Positions 25,400 through 34,068 of a stretch of 64,000 nucleotides of DNA are shown here, one piece after another (the first letter of the stretch is position 1; every line of letters begins with the position of its first letter). Both the position numbers and the translations under genes were made by a program. Below the pieces are notes generated by a model that was not told the origin of the DNA, did no database searches, and saw nothing but the letters and a program-made list of their open reading frames with translations. The DNA comes from Lutimonas vermicola (lineage in GTDB: Bacteria > Bacteroidota > Bacteroidia > Flavobacteriales > Flavobacteriaceae): assembly GCF_038433205.1 (NCBI RefSeq), contig NZ_JBCDNA010000002.1, positions 682,001 to 746,000 on the forward strand. The letters are read 5' to 3'.

Positions 25400-26266
25400 C
25401 TAATAATTGGTTGTCTGCAAATAGTCATAGCTCTTTTTCACAGATTCAATAGGCGTGAAATTATATCGCTCCACTTCAACAATACCATATTGAAAGCCAG
25501 ATTCTTTTTTATGGCTAAAGATCCTGTTAAAATCCATCTCTCCGCTTTCACCCAATTCCATTTCATCCTTTATGTGCCATAACATAAATCTTCCCGGATA
25601 CTTCTCAAAGTATGCCACGGCATCTTTACCGCCTTTAGTAATCCAATACAAATCAAGCTGGAACATCATGCTGTCAGGATCGCTTAATTCAAGCATATAA
25701 TCATATAATGGCTTCCCATCAAATTCGGTGGTAAATTCCTTATCATGATTATGATATCCGAATTGAATTCCTTTGGCCTTACATTTTTTCCCAATTTCGT
25801 TAAAATACGTCATATATTGTTTAAGCCCTTCAAGACTGTCATACCCTATTTCATTCATCGATGGCTGAACAATCCATTTTACGCCTGCCTCGGCATGAGC
25901 ATCGATTGCAGTATCCCACCAGGCCATTGTTTTATCCCATGTTTCCGCAGTAGGCACATCCTGTCCGGTATGTGATCCCAGAAACTCTAAACTGTTATCT
26001 TCGCATAATTTTTTAAACTCCAGAGGAGTCATCTCGTAAAATTTTCCATCTTTATATCCTGCTGCCTCTACAAAAGTATACCCCATTTCCCCTACTTTTG
26101 CTACAGTTGCCTTCGGATCTTTAAGCATGTCGTCTCGCAATGAATATAATTGCAATCCGATAATTTTTTCTTTTGATACCGGTTCATTTTTTTTACAACC
26201 TTGAAACGTTAGGGACACAATACCCAATAAAATAACGCCCTTCCAGACCATCTTTTTAATTCCCAT
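25400..26266 (-). CDS. Sugar phosphate isomerase/epimerase-like lipoprotein (xylose isomerase-like TIM barrel)
   Basis: The 288-residue protein has lipobox FQGC (Cys24) and then an AP-endonuclease-2/xylose-isomerase-like TIM barrel. Barrel motifs are GLQLYSLRDDM, FVEAAGY, FLGSHTG, GYHNHDKEF, QLDLYWITKGG, LWHIKD and GIVEVERY, with the His, Glu and Asp metal ligands in place. Family members isomerise or epimerise sugars using a divalent metal. The exported lipoprotein form is common in Bacteroidota glycan metabolism. No sugar-utilisation genes lie near it here, so substrate is open. Confidence 0.87.
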   Translation of the reverse strand: MGIKKMVWKGVILLGIVSLTFQGCKKNEPVSKEKIIGLQLYSLRDDMLKDPKATVAKVGEMGYTFVEAAGYKDGKFYEMTPLEFKKLCEDNSLEFLGSHTGQDVPTAETWDKTMAWWDTAIDAHAEAGVKWIVQPSMNEIGYDSLEGLKQYMTYFNEIGKKCKAKGIQFGYHNHDKEFTTEFDGKPLYDYMLELSDPDSMMFQLDLYWITKGGKDAVAYFEKYPGRFMLWHIKDEMELGESGEMDFNRIFSHKKESGFQYGIVEVERYNFTPIESVKKSYDYLQTTNY

Positions 26267-26433
26267 AAATTATCTTTTAAATTTTTAAAACTTTTGGTTC
26301 CTTCTCTGAAGAATCAATTTCTACTGCATTCAAAGTTGAAAGTGGAATATGATTTGCCAGATATTGACAAATTTATCAATGACAATCCGGATATTTAATA
26401 ACAAATGTCATGTTTGGCATATTTTTTTACACC

Positions 26434-28893
26434 TTATACAGCATCTGAATTTTTATTTTTAAACCCTGACCTGTCTTTGATGTAAACATCCTGCTGTGGG
26501 AATGGTATTTCAATGCCGCATTTTGCAAATGCATTATACACCCCGATAGATATGTCGCTTTTGGCCTGCAGGCCAACTTCACTTTGTACCCAAAACCTCA
26601 ATTTAAAATTAAGCGAACTTTCTCCAAATTCACTGAATAAAGCTTGGGGAGCCGGGTACTTTAAAGCATCCTCATTACTCAATGCAGTATCAATTAATAT
26701 CTTAAGAATCTGATTCGGGTCAGAACTATAGGAAGCTCTTATTAATATTTCCTCCCTTTTGATATTATCAGAAAGTGTCCAGTTAATCAGATCATTGGCA
26801 ATTAAATTGTTATTAGGCACTACCACTTCTGCTCCTTCAAAAGTTATGATGCTTGACGAACGAACTCCAATCCGTTTTACGATTCCCAACAGGTTATCGA
26901 CTTCGACTGTATCACCCACATTAATCGGACGCTCGAATACCAAAATAAGCCCGGATACAAAATTAGAGACCACGGTTTGCAAACCAAAACCTATACCTAA
27001 ACCAAGCGCACCTGCCATCAGATTGAATTTACTCAAATCTATCCCTAAAGACGATAGCGCCAGTATAATACCAAAAGCAATAATAAAATACCTTATGACC
27101 AATGAAATAGCAGCCGGAATTCCTTTGGGCAACCTAAAAAACTTGATTGAAACCTCGCCACTGTCAAATAAATAGGAGATGATACTCGTAGAAAGAAAAG
27201 AAACCGCAAGGATTAGAATAAAACTAAAAACATCCCCAATCGTAAATGTAATGCTGCCAAATCTATAAGGTTCCGAAAACACATCGGTAAAGAATTGAGT
27301 GAGCGGAGCAAGAAGATCAATCATTCCCAGGAAAAAAAGAAACCAAAGTACAAAGGCCAATACACGTATAATTTGCATTAATTTTAATTCAAGCCCAAAT
27401 TTCCTTTCCTGATCGAAAGTCAATTTCATGTTAAAATTCCAGTGTATGATTCCGGTGGAAACCCCTCCGGCAATCATAAGGATTCCATAGAATATAACTG
27501 TAAAAACACCACTGTGGATGCTCAAAATTAAGGTTAGATCGGTCAGATTGGTATAACCAAGTATATTTGAAACTATTGAAACCAACAGTAAGCCGTAAAT
27601 AACGGGAGTCAACCTGATTAAAAGCAATCCGAAGTTTCCAATTTTCATCTTACGCGTTTTGAGATAAGGCCTGGTAAAGGATATCAGAACACCTAAAACT
27701 AAAAGTGCCTCAAACAACAAGTATAATCGATATTGTGATGAAGTAAACCACAAATATGTTTTGACAGTGTCTAACAGGTAAAAAAGGATCACAAAGTAAA
27801 TGATCTTCTTAAATCTCTTGTACATATAGGGTTCTACCAATGGAACTGATGCAATAAGAATCAAAAAAACCAGAATATTACCAAATAACACAGGAGTATT
27901 GCCAAAGAACCATTTGGCAATGATCAAAGAGATAAATATCATACTCATGACCGAGTGATTTAAAATGATATCTTTTGCATTCTGAAGATCTCCATCTGGT
28001 TCATTAAAGGGGTACTTCTCAAAAGTCTTTTTTATAAAATGAATAAGAACCACAACAAATACGACCAATAGAATATATAAATAAATACTGTGTTCACTGG
28101 TTTTGATATAATAAAAAATACCTGTAATATTCTCTGATAAAGAATTAACTTCATCTTTTTCTCCTTCATCTTTATCAGGGCTCTTAAACGATGATTTCCA
28201 AAGTGGTTCGTTTCTTAGATAAAAAAGGTTATACACCTCCGAGTCCTTAAGTGAATTCAGTTCATCGATAGTATTATTAACAAGTATTTTTTGCTTGTTA
28301 ATCTTGGATTCAAGAATCAAATAATCGTTATTTTCCTTATTGACCTGTTTGTTGATTCTTTTATAATCGTTCCATACTACCCTAACTCTGGTCAAAACTT
28401 CTAAAGGAACTTTCTCCTTTTCTGCGTTTTCATAGGTCAATTGCCAGGTCTTTTCCTGGAAATTCAACGATTTCAGGATAATGATATTGCGTTCTTCCTG
28501 TTCATTAATTATCGATTCCCAACCACTTAGATGGTCATAGTATCTATTCCATTTCTTGATCAGGTTATTGACTTTATACCGATTTAGATTAGCGGATACA
28601 AAATGATCTTTTCTTTTAAGCTGTGCCTCTATGAATTTAGCATAGTCCGGAAATAAAGAGTCAATGCGTGACACCCTGTTTCCTACATCAATTTTACTAT
28701 AAGAAAGCTTGATTTCCTTATTGGCTTCTTCAACCTTTTGAATGATATCCACCACCTTTATTGCTTTGGGAATTGGCGCACCGGTGGAATCTGTTTTTGT
28801 TTCAGGGGTAATTTGGGAATACGAAACAAAAGGGATCATAAACAAAATGAAACCTAAAAAGAAATTGGGAAAGGTATTTTTCAATAATTGCAT
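26434..28893 (-). CDS. Large MscS-family mechanosensitive channel
   Basis: The 819-residue protein has a signal peptide (about 1-26), a long helical periplasmic domain (about 45-250), about ten membrane helices starting near residue 265, and a C-terminal MscS core. The pore helix and beta domain are clear: GALGLGIGFGLQTVVSNFVS, FERPINVGDTVEV, GIVKRIGVRSS and VVPNNNLI. It fits the long MscS branch (MscK/YbiO-like size) that releases solutes under osmotic downshift. The gene is monocistronic. A TTGAC/ATCAA-like inverted repeat at about 26365-26380 lies in the gap after it and cannot be assigned. Confidence 0.92.
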   Translation of the reverse strand: MQLLKNTFPNFFLGFILFMIPFVSYSQITPETKTDSTGAPIPKAIKVVDIIQKVEEANKEIKLSYSKIDVGNRVSRIDSLFPDYAKFIEAQLKRKDHFVSANLNRYKVNNLIKKWNRYYDHLSGWESIINEQEERNIIILKSLNFQEKTWQLTYENAEKEKVPLEVLTRVRVVWNDYKRINKQVNKENNDYLILESKINKQKILVNNTIDELNSLKDSEVYNLFYLRNEPLWKSSFKSPDKDEGEKDEVNSLSENITGIFYYIKTSEHSIYLYILLVVFVVVLIHFIKKTFEKYPFNEPDGDLQNAKDIILNHSVMSMIFISLIIAKWFFGNTPVLFGNILVFLILIASVPLVEPYMYKRFKKIIYFVILFYLLDTVKTYLWFTSSQYRLYLLFEALLVLGVLISFTRPYLKTRKMKIGNFGLLLIRLTPVIYGLLLVSIVSNILGYTNLTDLTLILSIHSGVFTVIFYGILMIAGGVSTGIIHWNFNMKLTFDQERKFGLELKLMQIIRVLAFVLWFLFFLGMIDLLAPLTQFFTDVFSEPYRFGSITFTIGDVFSFILILAVSFLSTSIISYLFDSGEVSIKFFRLPKGIPAAISLVIRYFIIAFGIILALSSLGIDLSKFNLMAGALGLGIGFGLQTVVSNFVSGLILVFERPINVGDTVEVDNLLGIVKRIGVRSSSIITFEGAEVVVPNNNLIANDLINWTLSDNIKREEILIRASYSSDPNQILKILIDTALSNEDALKYPAPQALFSEFGESSLNFKLRFWVQSEVGLQAKSDISIGVYNAFAKCGIEIPFPQQDVYIKDRSGFKNKNSDAV

Positions 28894-28995
28894 ATCTATT
28901 GTGCTATGGCTTTAAAAATAACAACTTACATCATTTGATGCAAGTATTTTTAATTGTATATCATACAATCCCTGTGGAAATGGAATGCATTCAGA

Positions 28996-29625
28996 CTACT
29001 GAGACCTAATGACTTCATGTAATGAATAAATATTCATTTCCCCTTCATTCAGAAGGAAGCTGCTTACTTCTTCAAATTGAGATCTGCTGTTTGCCTCAAA
29101 CACTTCTCTCCTTTTTTTAAAAACAAGGTTTGCTTTAAGCAATTTATCCATTGCCTTATTGTATTCATTTAAATCTTTATCGTTGATCTCATTAAAATTC
29201 ACGCATGTAAAAAATACATCCTGTTTCTTATACATTTCCTCTTTCATATCAGTGACCGAAAACACAATTTCATAATCTTCTTCATTCACATTTATTTCCA
29301 AGGTATGACCAAATCGGGCCTCCAAAACTTCGGCCATTGCATTCCTTTTAGGATACAACTCTTTTCCAATATTTTTATACAACACTTTGGTTTCACCATT
29401 TATTTTAATTCGCCCTTTTTCAATATCAATGGTTTCAACCTTGTTCTTATCCGCATTCTCCTCATTAGTGAACCAGGTTTCAGCTCTTGATATGATCATT
29501 GATTTACTCAATCCGTTTCTTGCAAATTTTTTACTTATGGATTTGTCTCCAACCACAACTTCCTGGGCATAATTTGATCCCGAGAATAAAACGGCCAGCA
29601 GCACAACCACAGATAATTTCTTCAT
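28996..29625 (-). CDS. Secreted protein, possibly DUF4468-like
   Basis: The 209-residue protein has a signal peptide (about 1-20, SNYAQ). The central part (about 38-130: ISRAETWFTNEENADKNKVE, IEKGRIKINGETKVLYKN, EDYEIVFSVTDMK) resembles the DUF4468 TBP-like fold of Bacteroidota secreted proteins; I give this as a tentative match. The rest is helical. It is transcribed alone, 102 bp upstream of the MscS gene on the same strand, with no clear terminator between them, so they may be co-transcribed. Confidence 0.7.
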   Translation of the reverse strand: MKKLSVVVLLAVLFSGSNYAQEVVVGDKSISKKFARNGLSKSMIISRAETWFTNEENADKNKVETIDIEKGRIKINGETKVLYKNIGKELYPKRNAMAEVLEARFGHTLEINVNEEDYEIVFSVTDMKEEMYKKQDVFFTCVNFNEINDKDLNEYNKAMDKLLKANLVFKKRREVFEANSRSQFEEVSSFLLNEGEMNIYSLHEVIRSQ

Positions 29626-29887
29626 AGATTTAATTCCCTTGATGTTTGACTAAATTTTCCTAATAAATTTCTAATATTTATGAACACATACAATCCAGAG
29701 GCATATAAAGTTGTAAACAACTTATAAAGGTTCAAAATATCGCTTTAGGTCTGCGCTAAATTACCTTTTTATCAAAAAGCACGAATGGTTTAAACATCCT
29801 CGCCTGGTTGAATTTCAATCATTTTTAGATCGAATGAGATAAAGTAATGACCCTATAGCTAAAAACAAACTTGCCACAAATGAAAAA

Positions 29888-29895
29888 GGGGGTGA
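29888..29895 (+). promoter_or_regulatory. Strong Shine-Dalgarno sequence (GGGGGTGA)
   Basis: It lies seven bases before the ATG at 29903. Strong purine-rich sites are uncommon in this window, and this one supports 29903 as the real start of the free-standing cyclase. Confidence 0.5.
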
Positions 29896-29902
29896 TTAAA
29901 CC

Positions 29903-30568
29903 ATGCCACAAAATGTCAAAGAACTGAAAGAATCTGGAAAAGTCGAAGCAAAAAAGTTAAATTCTGTTTCAGTCTTATTTACAGATTTTCAAGGGTTCAC
30001 TTTGTCGTCCGAAGACCTTAGTCCCGGGGATCTTGTCAGGAGTGTCGATTTCTATTATCGTAAATTCGATGAAATCATCAAGAGTTATGGGCTTGAAAAA
30101 ATAAAAACTATTGGAGATGCCTATATGGCTGCGGGCGGCTTACCTTTTCCTTCTGATGATCACGCTCAAAAATTGGTCACAGCTGCTTTAGAAATAGCAG
30201 ATGTTGTCAATGAAGCCAAGGCTTTATATTCAAATGATCTCAAGCGATTTGATATTCGAATCGTTATACACAGTGGCCCTGTGGTTGCCGGAGTGGTTGG
30301 TGCAAATAAATTTGCCTATGATATCTGGGGAGATACTGTGAACATTGCTTCGAGAATGGAATCGACTTCCTTGCCGGGAAAAGTCAATATTTCAGACAGC
30401 ACTTATGATTTGATCAAAAATGATTTCGATTGTGAATACAGAGCTGAAATTCACGCAAAAAATAAGGGAATGCTGAAAATGTATTTTGTTAATGGCCCTA
30501 AGTCAAAAGATAAGCATCCCGGTGAAAAAACTTCAATAAAAGGATCCACCATCGAGTTTTCACAGTAA
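29903..30568 (+). CDS. Free-standing class III adenylate/guanylate cyclase
   Basis: This 221-residue soluble protein is only a catalytic domain. The metal-binding Asp are in FTDFQGF and GDAYM, the base-selecting pair is Lys in KIKTIGDAY and Asp in FAYDIWG, and transition-state Asn and Arg are in DTVNIASRMES. A Lys-Asp pair of this kind predicts ATP as substrate. It starts exactly at the segment (KELKESGKVEAKK) that follows the membrane helix in the TPR-cyclase at 31668, and the two domains are closely similar, so it looks like a sensor-less duplicate. A stop codon precedes the ATG in frame, so it is not a cut-off longer protein. Confidence 0.9.
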   Translation: MPQNVKELKESGKVEAKKLNSVSVLFTDFQGFTLSSEDLSPGDLVRSVDFYYRKFDEIIKSYGLEKIKTIGDAYMAAGGLPFPSDDHAQKLVTAALEIADVVNEAKALYSNDLKRFDIRIVIHSGPVVAGVVGANKFAYDIWGDTVNIASRMESTSLPGKVNISDSTYDLIKNDFDCEYRAEIHAKNKGMLKMYFVNGPKSKDKHPGEKTSIKGSTIEFSQ

Positions 30569-30605
30569 AATTTTATATCAACTTCACATCCTACAAACTG
30601 ATTTC

Positions 30606-30641
30606 TTGATTTTTGTCAACTAAATGGTTGATCCTGATCAT
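30606..30641. promoter_or_regulatory. Tandem FNR/CRP-type boxes upstream of the 30694 gene
   Basis: Box 1 is TTGATTTTTGTCAA (30606-30619) and box 2 is TTGATCCTGATCAT (30628-30641), with starts 22 bp apart. Box 2 ends 52 bp before the ATG, against 54 bp at the paralogous gene at 15595. Confidence 0.7.
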
Positions 30642-30693
30642 TTCACATGTGCTGAATTGTCTTTAATTTACGGTTTCTGAAAACTATCATCAC

Positions 30694-31047
30694 ATGTATA
30701 CCGAAATAAAATCATACCGTATTTTTTTGGACTCTGGATCGCAAAAAAACAGAAGTTTTACCACCATTAATTTATATGATACGCGTGACGAGGTCTTGGG
30801 AGTTTTACAATTTTTTGAAGAAGGCACAAAGATCGTTGAACCTATTGACTTTGATCGTTTTTATATTCAATACCCTATTTCCAAGTTTTCGTATATCGTT
30901 GATATTCTGAGAAATGAAAAACCCATTTTTGTGGGTTACTGGGAAAATAAATATGGTAAATACGGCAGGATTTGCACAGGCAAAGAGCCTGTTGGCGAAG
31001 GAGAACTTCACGCCTCTATATTTAACTCTCAGGTTGTAAAAACCTAA
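30694..31047 (+). CDS. Hypothetical small protein, paralog of the 15595 gene
   Basis: The 117-residue protein has no signal peptide. Conserved with the 15595 protein are YPISKFSYIVDILRNEKP, GYWEN and GRICTGKEPVGEGE. Predicted beta strands alternate in the first half. It lies between the two cyclase genes but has its own paired FNR-type boxes, so its expression is probably controlled apart from the cyclases. Function is unknown. Confidence 0.7.
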   Translation: MYTEIKSYRIFLDSGSQKNRSFTTINLYDTRDEVLGVLQFFEEGTKIVEPIDFDRFYIQYPISKFSYIVDILRNEKPIFVGYWENKYGKYGRICTGKEPVGEGELHASIFNSQVVKT

Positions 31048-31147
31048 CTGTATATATGACGATCAAAAGCTTCGAATCAAAAAAGAGATGAAGTCAGAAC
31101 ATAAACATTTTAAATAATCGAATTAGTAATCTTTAAATTATAGCAAT

Positions 31148-31624
31148 ATGGAAAGCACAATAATCGACAAAGTAAAGGCCCGAATAATTCTGGAAAAAAA
31201 GAAAATGGAACTTTTGAAGGAAACGAAAAGTAACAGGAAAGATCAATTCGTTGTCTTAAGAATCGATAGTCACGGGGTAGTCAAAAGTCTGGATAACGAC
31301 TGGAATGGAGAAGTTAAAACCTCTTTTGATACTGTAGGAGAACGAAATTTTATAACACCTGTAAGCATAGGAAAAAGGATCACATGGATAGTTATGCCAG
31401 AGAAAGAAGATGACGAAATAACCATAGAAAATATTGTGATCAAAAATTCTTCACCGAAACAGATTCTAAGAAACAGGTCATACATCAGAGCCAGTAAACA
31501 CGTAGTTATCGGAAGAGTTAAGAACAGCAATATTTCACTTGGCGACACCCAGGAATACTACTTAACATATACTGTTAATGGACATGCCTATGTACTAGAT
31601 CCCATCATGGAAGTACACAGATAA
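31148..31624 (+). CDS. Hypothetical protein (158 residues)
   Basis: No signal peptide. There is a charged helical start (KVKARIILEKKKMELLKETK), then a beta-rich body with ITWIVMPEKEDDEITIENIV, HVVIGRVKNSNIS and a conserved-looking end GDTQEYYLTYTVNGHAYVLD. It ends 43 bp before the TPR-cyclase gene and may be part of that unit. I do not recognise the family. The sequence looks like a compact soluble beta domain that could bind a partner or ligand. Confidence 0.65.
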   Translation: MESTIIDKVKARIILEKKKMELLKETKSNRKDQFVVLRIDSHGVVKSLDNDWNGEVKTSFDTVGERNFITPVSIGKRITWIVMPEKEDDEITIENIVIKNSSPKQILRNRSYIRASKHVVIGRVKNSNISLGDTQEYYLTYTVNGHAYVLDPIMEVHR

Positions 31625-31667
31625 TGATGAGCGCATAAATTGTTAACCGCCATTTTTTTTTATACAG

Positions 31668-33512
31668 ATGCTACAACATCATGATTTATCATCTTTTATC
31701 GGGAGAAAAGCCCTAATTGTTATGGGCTTTTTTTTAATTATTAGCTACAGTAATTTTGCCCAGAATCAATCTTTGGCAGACAGTCTCGAGTTGATTTTTA
31801 AAAAAGGTGATTTTGATGAAAAGGATCGACTTAATATCCTGGAAGTTTTGGCGCAAAATCATACGGTTTATGAAAAAAGGATTGAATTTATTGACGAATT
31901 GATAGAATTCTCCAAAGATTTAGATGCAAATGACTATCTGTGGAGTGGATATCTTGAAAAAGGAAATGTACTTACTAAAAACGGAGACCTAAGCCTGGCT
32001 TTGGAAAGCTATTTAAAGGCTGCCGATATTGCCATTGAAATCAAAGAGAACAACCTTCTTGGCTCCACCTACACTGCTATCGCCGGTGCTTATTACAATG
32101 CACATAACCATCAAAATACCGTATATTATTATCAAAAAGCCATTGAAATCTTTCGGCAAGCAAAAACACTGGATTCATTAAATTTTGCCAAAACCAATTT
32201 AAATCTTGGGGATGAGTACCTCAGGGTGAATCAACCCGATTCGGCCTTAGTTTATTTCCTTCAATCTGAACCCATATTCAAATCTTTACAAAATGAGGCA
32301 GGAGAGGCCTATAATTTGGGAAATATCGGAATAGCCTATGCCCAAAAAGGGAGACATGATTTGGCCGAAAGCTATATGAACGATGCTATAGTCATACACA
32401 AGGCCTTGCAGGATTATTATCCGATCTGCCAGTATCTTTTGATCAAAGCTGATATTTACATAGCTAAGGGAGATTATGAAACAGCTTCAAATTTTGCCCA
32501 TGAGAGCCTGGTTCTGGCAACAGAAAAAGGATTAAAAAAACAGATTAGTGAAGCAAACCTAAAGCTTTCGGATATTTATAATCTAGTTGGTAATACCAGT
32601 GACTCTTATCAATACTATAAAGATCATATTGCCTATCGCGATAGTGTATTTAACCTTACATCATTACAAAAAATGGCAGATATGAGAACAAATTTTGAAG
32701 TAGCTAAGAAACAATCGGAGGTGGATCTGCTCAATCAGCAAAAAACAAATCAAAAGGTGTTGATTTTTACTATGGTGGTCATTTTCGTCATGACCGGCCT
32801 GTACTACTGGAATATCAGCAAAGAAAAAAAAAGATCCGATAAACTCCTGCTCAATATCCTGCCGGCTAAGACTGCTGAAGAACTAAAAAAAAGCGGCAAG
32901 GTACAAGCCAAGAAATTTGATTCTGTAAGCGTCATGTTTACAGATTTTCAAGCCTTTACCAGATATTCACAACAGCTTTCTCCTGAAGTACTAGTGAAAT
33001 CTGTAGATTATTTTTTTTCAAAATTTGATAAGATCATAGATACATACAAACTTGAAAAAATAAAGACCATTGGAGACGCATATATGTGTGCCGGCGGACT
33101 GCCCAATCCCTCAGATGACCATGCAGTCAAAATTATTCAGGCGGCTTTCGAAATTCAGCAGTTTGTAACAGCGTCAAAACAACTTCCTGATCTTAACATA
33201 GCACATTTCGAGATCCGTATCGGAATCAATACCGGCCCAGTTGTGGCAGGGGTCGTTGGAAAAAAGAAATTTGCTTACGACATTTGGGGAGATACAGTGA
33301 ATGTGGCGGCTCGTATGGAGTCAAATTCAATGGCTGGCATGATCAACATTTCAGAGAATACTTTTAAACTTGTAGAAAAATATTTTGACTGTGAATACAG
33401 AGGGGAAATTGATGTAAAAAACAAAGGGATGATGAAGATGTATTTCGTGTTGGGACCTAAAAATCTTTCCAAAATAAAGAAACAGACTGGAGATAAGATA
33501 GTTTTATGTTAA
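31668..33512 (+). CDS. TPR sensor, transmembrane, class III adenylate cyclase
   Basis: The 614-residue protein has a signal or N-terminal anchor (about 14-32, ending NFAQ), TPR repeats (about 70-340: YLEKGNVLTKNGDLSLALES, GAYYNAHNHQNTVYYYQKAI, NLGNIGIAYAQKGRHDLAES), one membrane helix (about 364-382), and a cytoplasmic cyclase domain (about 397-600). Catalytic residues are complete: FTDFQAF, KIKTIGDAY, FAYDIWG and DTVNVAARMES. The TPRs therefore face the periplasm and the catalytic domain the cytoplasm. The last 7 bp overlap the DUF5706-like gene, a sign of coupled translation. The Lys-Asp pair favours ATP; a pyrimidine product, as in Pycsar, is not suggested by these residues. Confidence 0.9.
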   Translation: MLQHHDLSSFIGRKALIVMGFFLIISYSNFAQNQSLADSLELIFKKGDFDEKDRLNILEVLAQNHTVYEKRIEFIDELIEFSKDLDANDYLWSGYLEKGNVLTKNGDLSLALESYLKAADIAIEIKENNLLGSTYTAIAGAYYNAHNHQNTVYYYQKAIEIFRQAKTLDSLNFAKTNLNLGDEYLRVNQPDSALVYFLQSEPIFKSLQNEAGEAYNLGNIGIAYAQKGRHDLAESYMNDAIVIHKALQDYYPICQYLLIKADIYIAKGDYETASNFAHESLVLATEKGLKKQISEANLKLSDIYNLVGNTSDSYQYYKDHIAYRDSVFNLTSLQKMADMRTNFEVAKKQSEVDLLNQQKTNQKVLIFTMVVIFVMTGLYYWNISKEKKRSDKLLLNILPAKTAEELKKSGKVQAKKFDSVSVMFTDFQAFTRYSQQLSPEVLVKSVDYFFSKFDKIIDTYKLEKIKTIGDAYMCAGGLPNPSDDHAVKIIQAAFEIQQFVTASKQLPDLNIAHFEIRIGINTGPVVAGVVGKKKFAYDIWGDTVNVAARMESNSMAGMINISENTFKLVEKYFDCEYRGEIDVKNKGMMKMYFVLGPKNLSKIKKQTGDKIVLC

Positions 33513-34054
33513 CTTTATCAGGAATTACCCATCAAACGAAATACAATATGAGACAAGATCCAAATAATTATTGGGAGCAATTAGAGCGATTAGAGAAACT
33601 GATCAGGGCTTCCGAATTAAAAGCTGGTATTATCTTTTCCTTCCACAGTCTTGTTATTGGACTTTTTATAGATCGCATAGAACAATTCCAGCCCATAATA
33701 ACATCAAATAAGGTTTTTCTTGTAATTTCATTCTTATGGATGGCCTGTGTCTTGGTGTCTATTTATTATTGTTTTAAGTGTTTTAAACCGCAGATTGAAT
33801 TAAAATATGACAAGAATGTTTTTTTCTTTCGGGATGCTGTATATGCATTTGGAGATGTTAAAGAATATACTAAAAAACTGCTGGAAGTCTGTGACAGTGA
33901 GACTGAACTGTATGAGCAATTGAGTGAGCAGATTCATATTGAAAGTAAAATTATAGACCAAAAATTCATTTGCGTTCAGAAATCGATTAAATTTTTTGGC
34001 CTGAGTTTTATTTTTGTTCTGGCCGCGCTGTCTTTCTGGTTACTGACAATTTAA
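33506..34054 (+). CDS. Pycsar effector-like (DUF5706/PycTM) membrane protein
   Basis: The 182-residue protein has helices at about 39-56, 69-91 and 163-182 and a soluble helical loop between the second and third. The opening YWEQLERLEKLIRASELKAG matches the DUF5706/PycTM pattern, in which a KAG tripeptide starts the first membrane helix. PycTM proteins are the membrane effectors of Pycsar anti-phage systems, opened by a cyclic nucleotide; related proteins occur beside HD hydrolases. The ATG at 33506 overlaps the cyclase stop; the ATG at 33548 (MRQDPNNYWE) is an alternative start. It sits between the cyclase and HD genes, as expected for a receptor of the cyclase product. Assigned from memory of the family, not by search. 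Confidence 0.72.
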   Translation: MLTLSGITHQTKYNMRQDPNNYWEQLERLEKLIRASELKAGIIFSFHSLVIGLFIDRIEQFQPIITSNKVFLVISFLWMACVLVSIYYCFKCFKPQIELKYDKNVFFFRDAVYAFGDVKEYTKKLLEVCDSETELYEQLSEQIHIESKIIDQKFICVQKSIKFFGLSFIFVLAALSFWLLTI

Positions 34055-34068
34055 AGAAATCCATTGAT

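Noticed and set aside
26365..26380. TTGAC-N6-ATCAA inverted repeat near the TIM-barrel gene
   Set aside because: The spacer is six instead of four bases and there is no second box 22 bp away, so it was not added to the FNR-type set.
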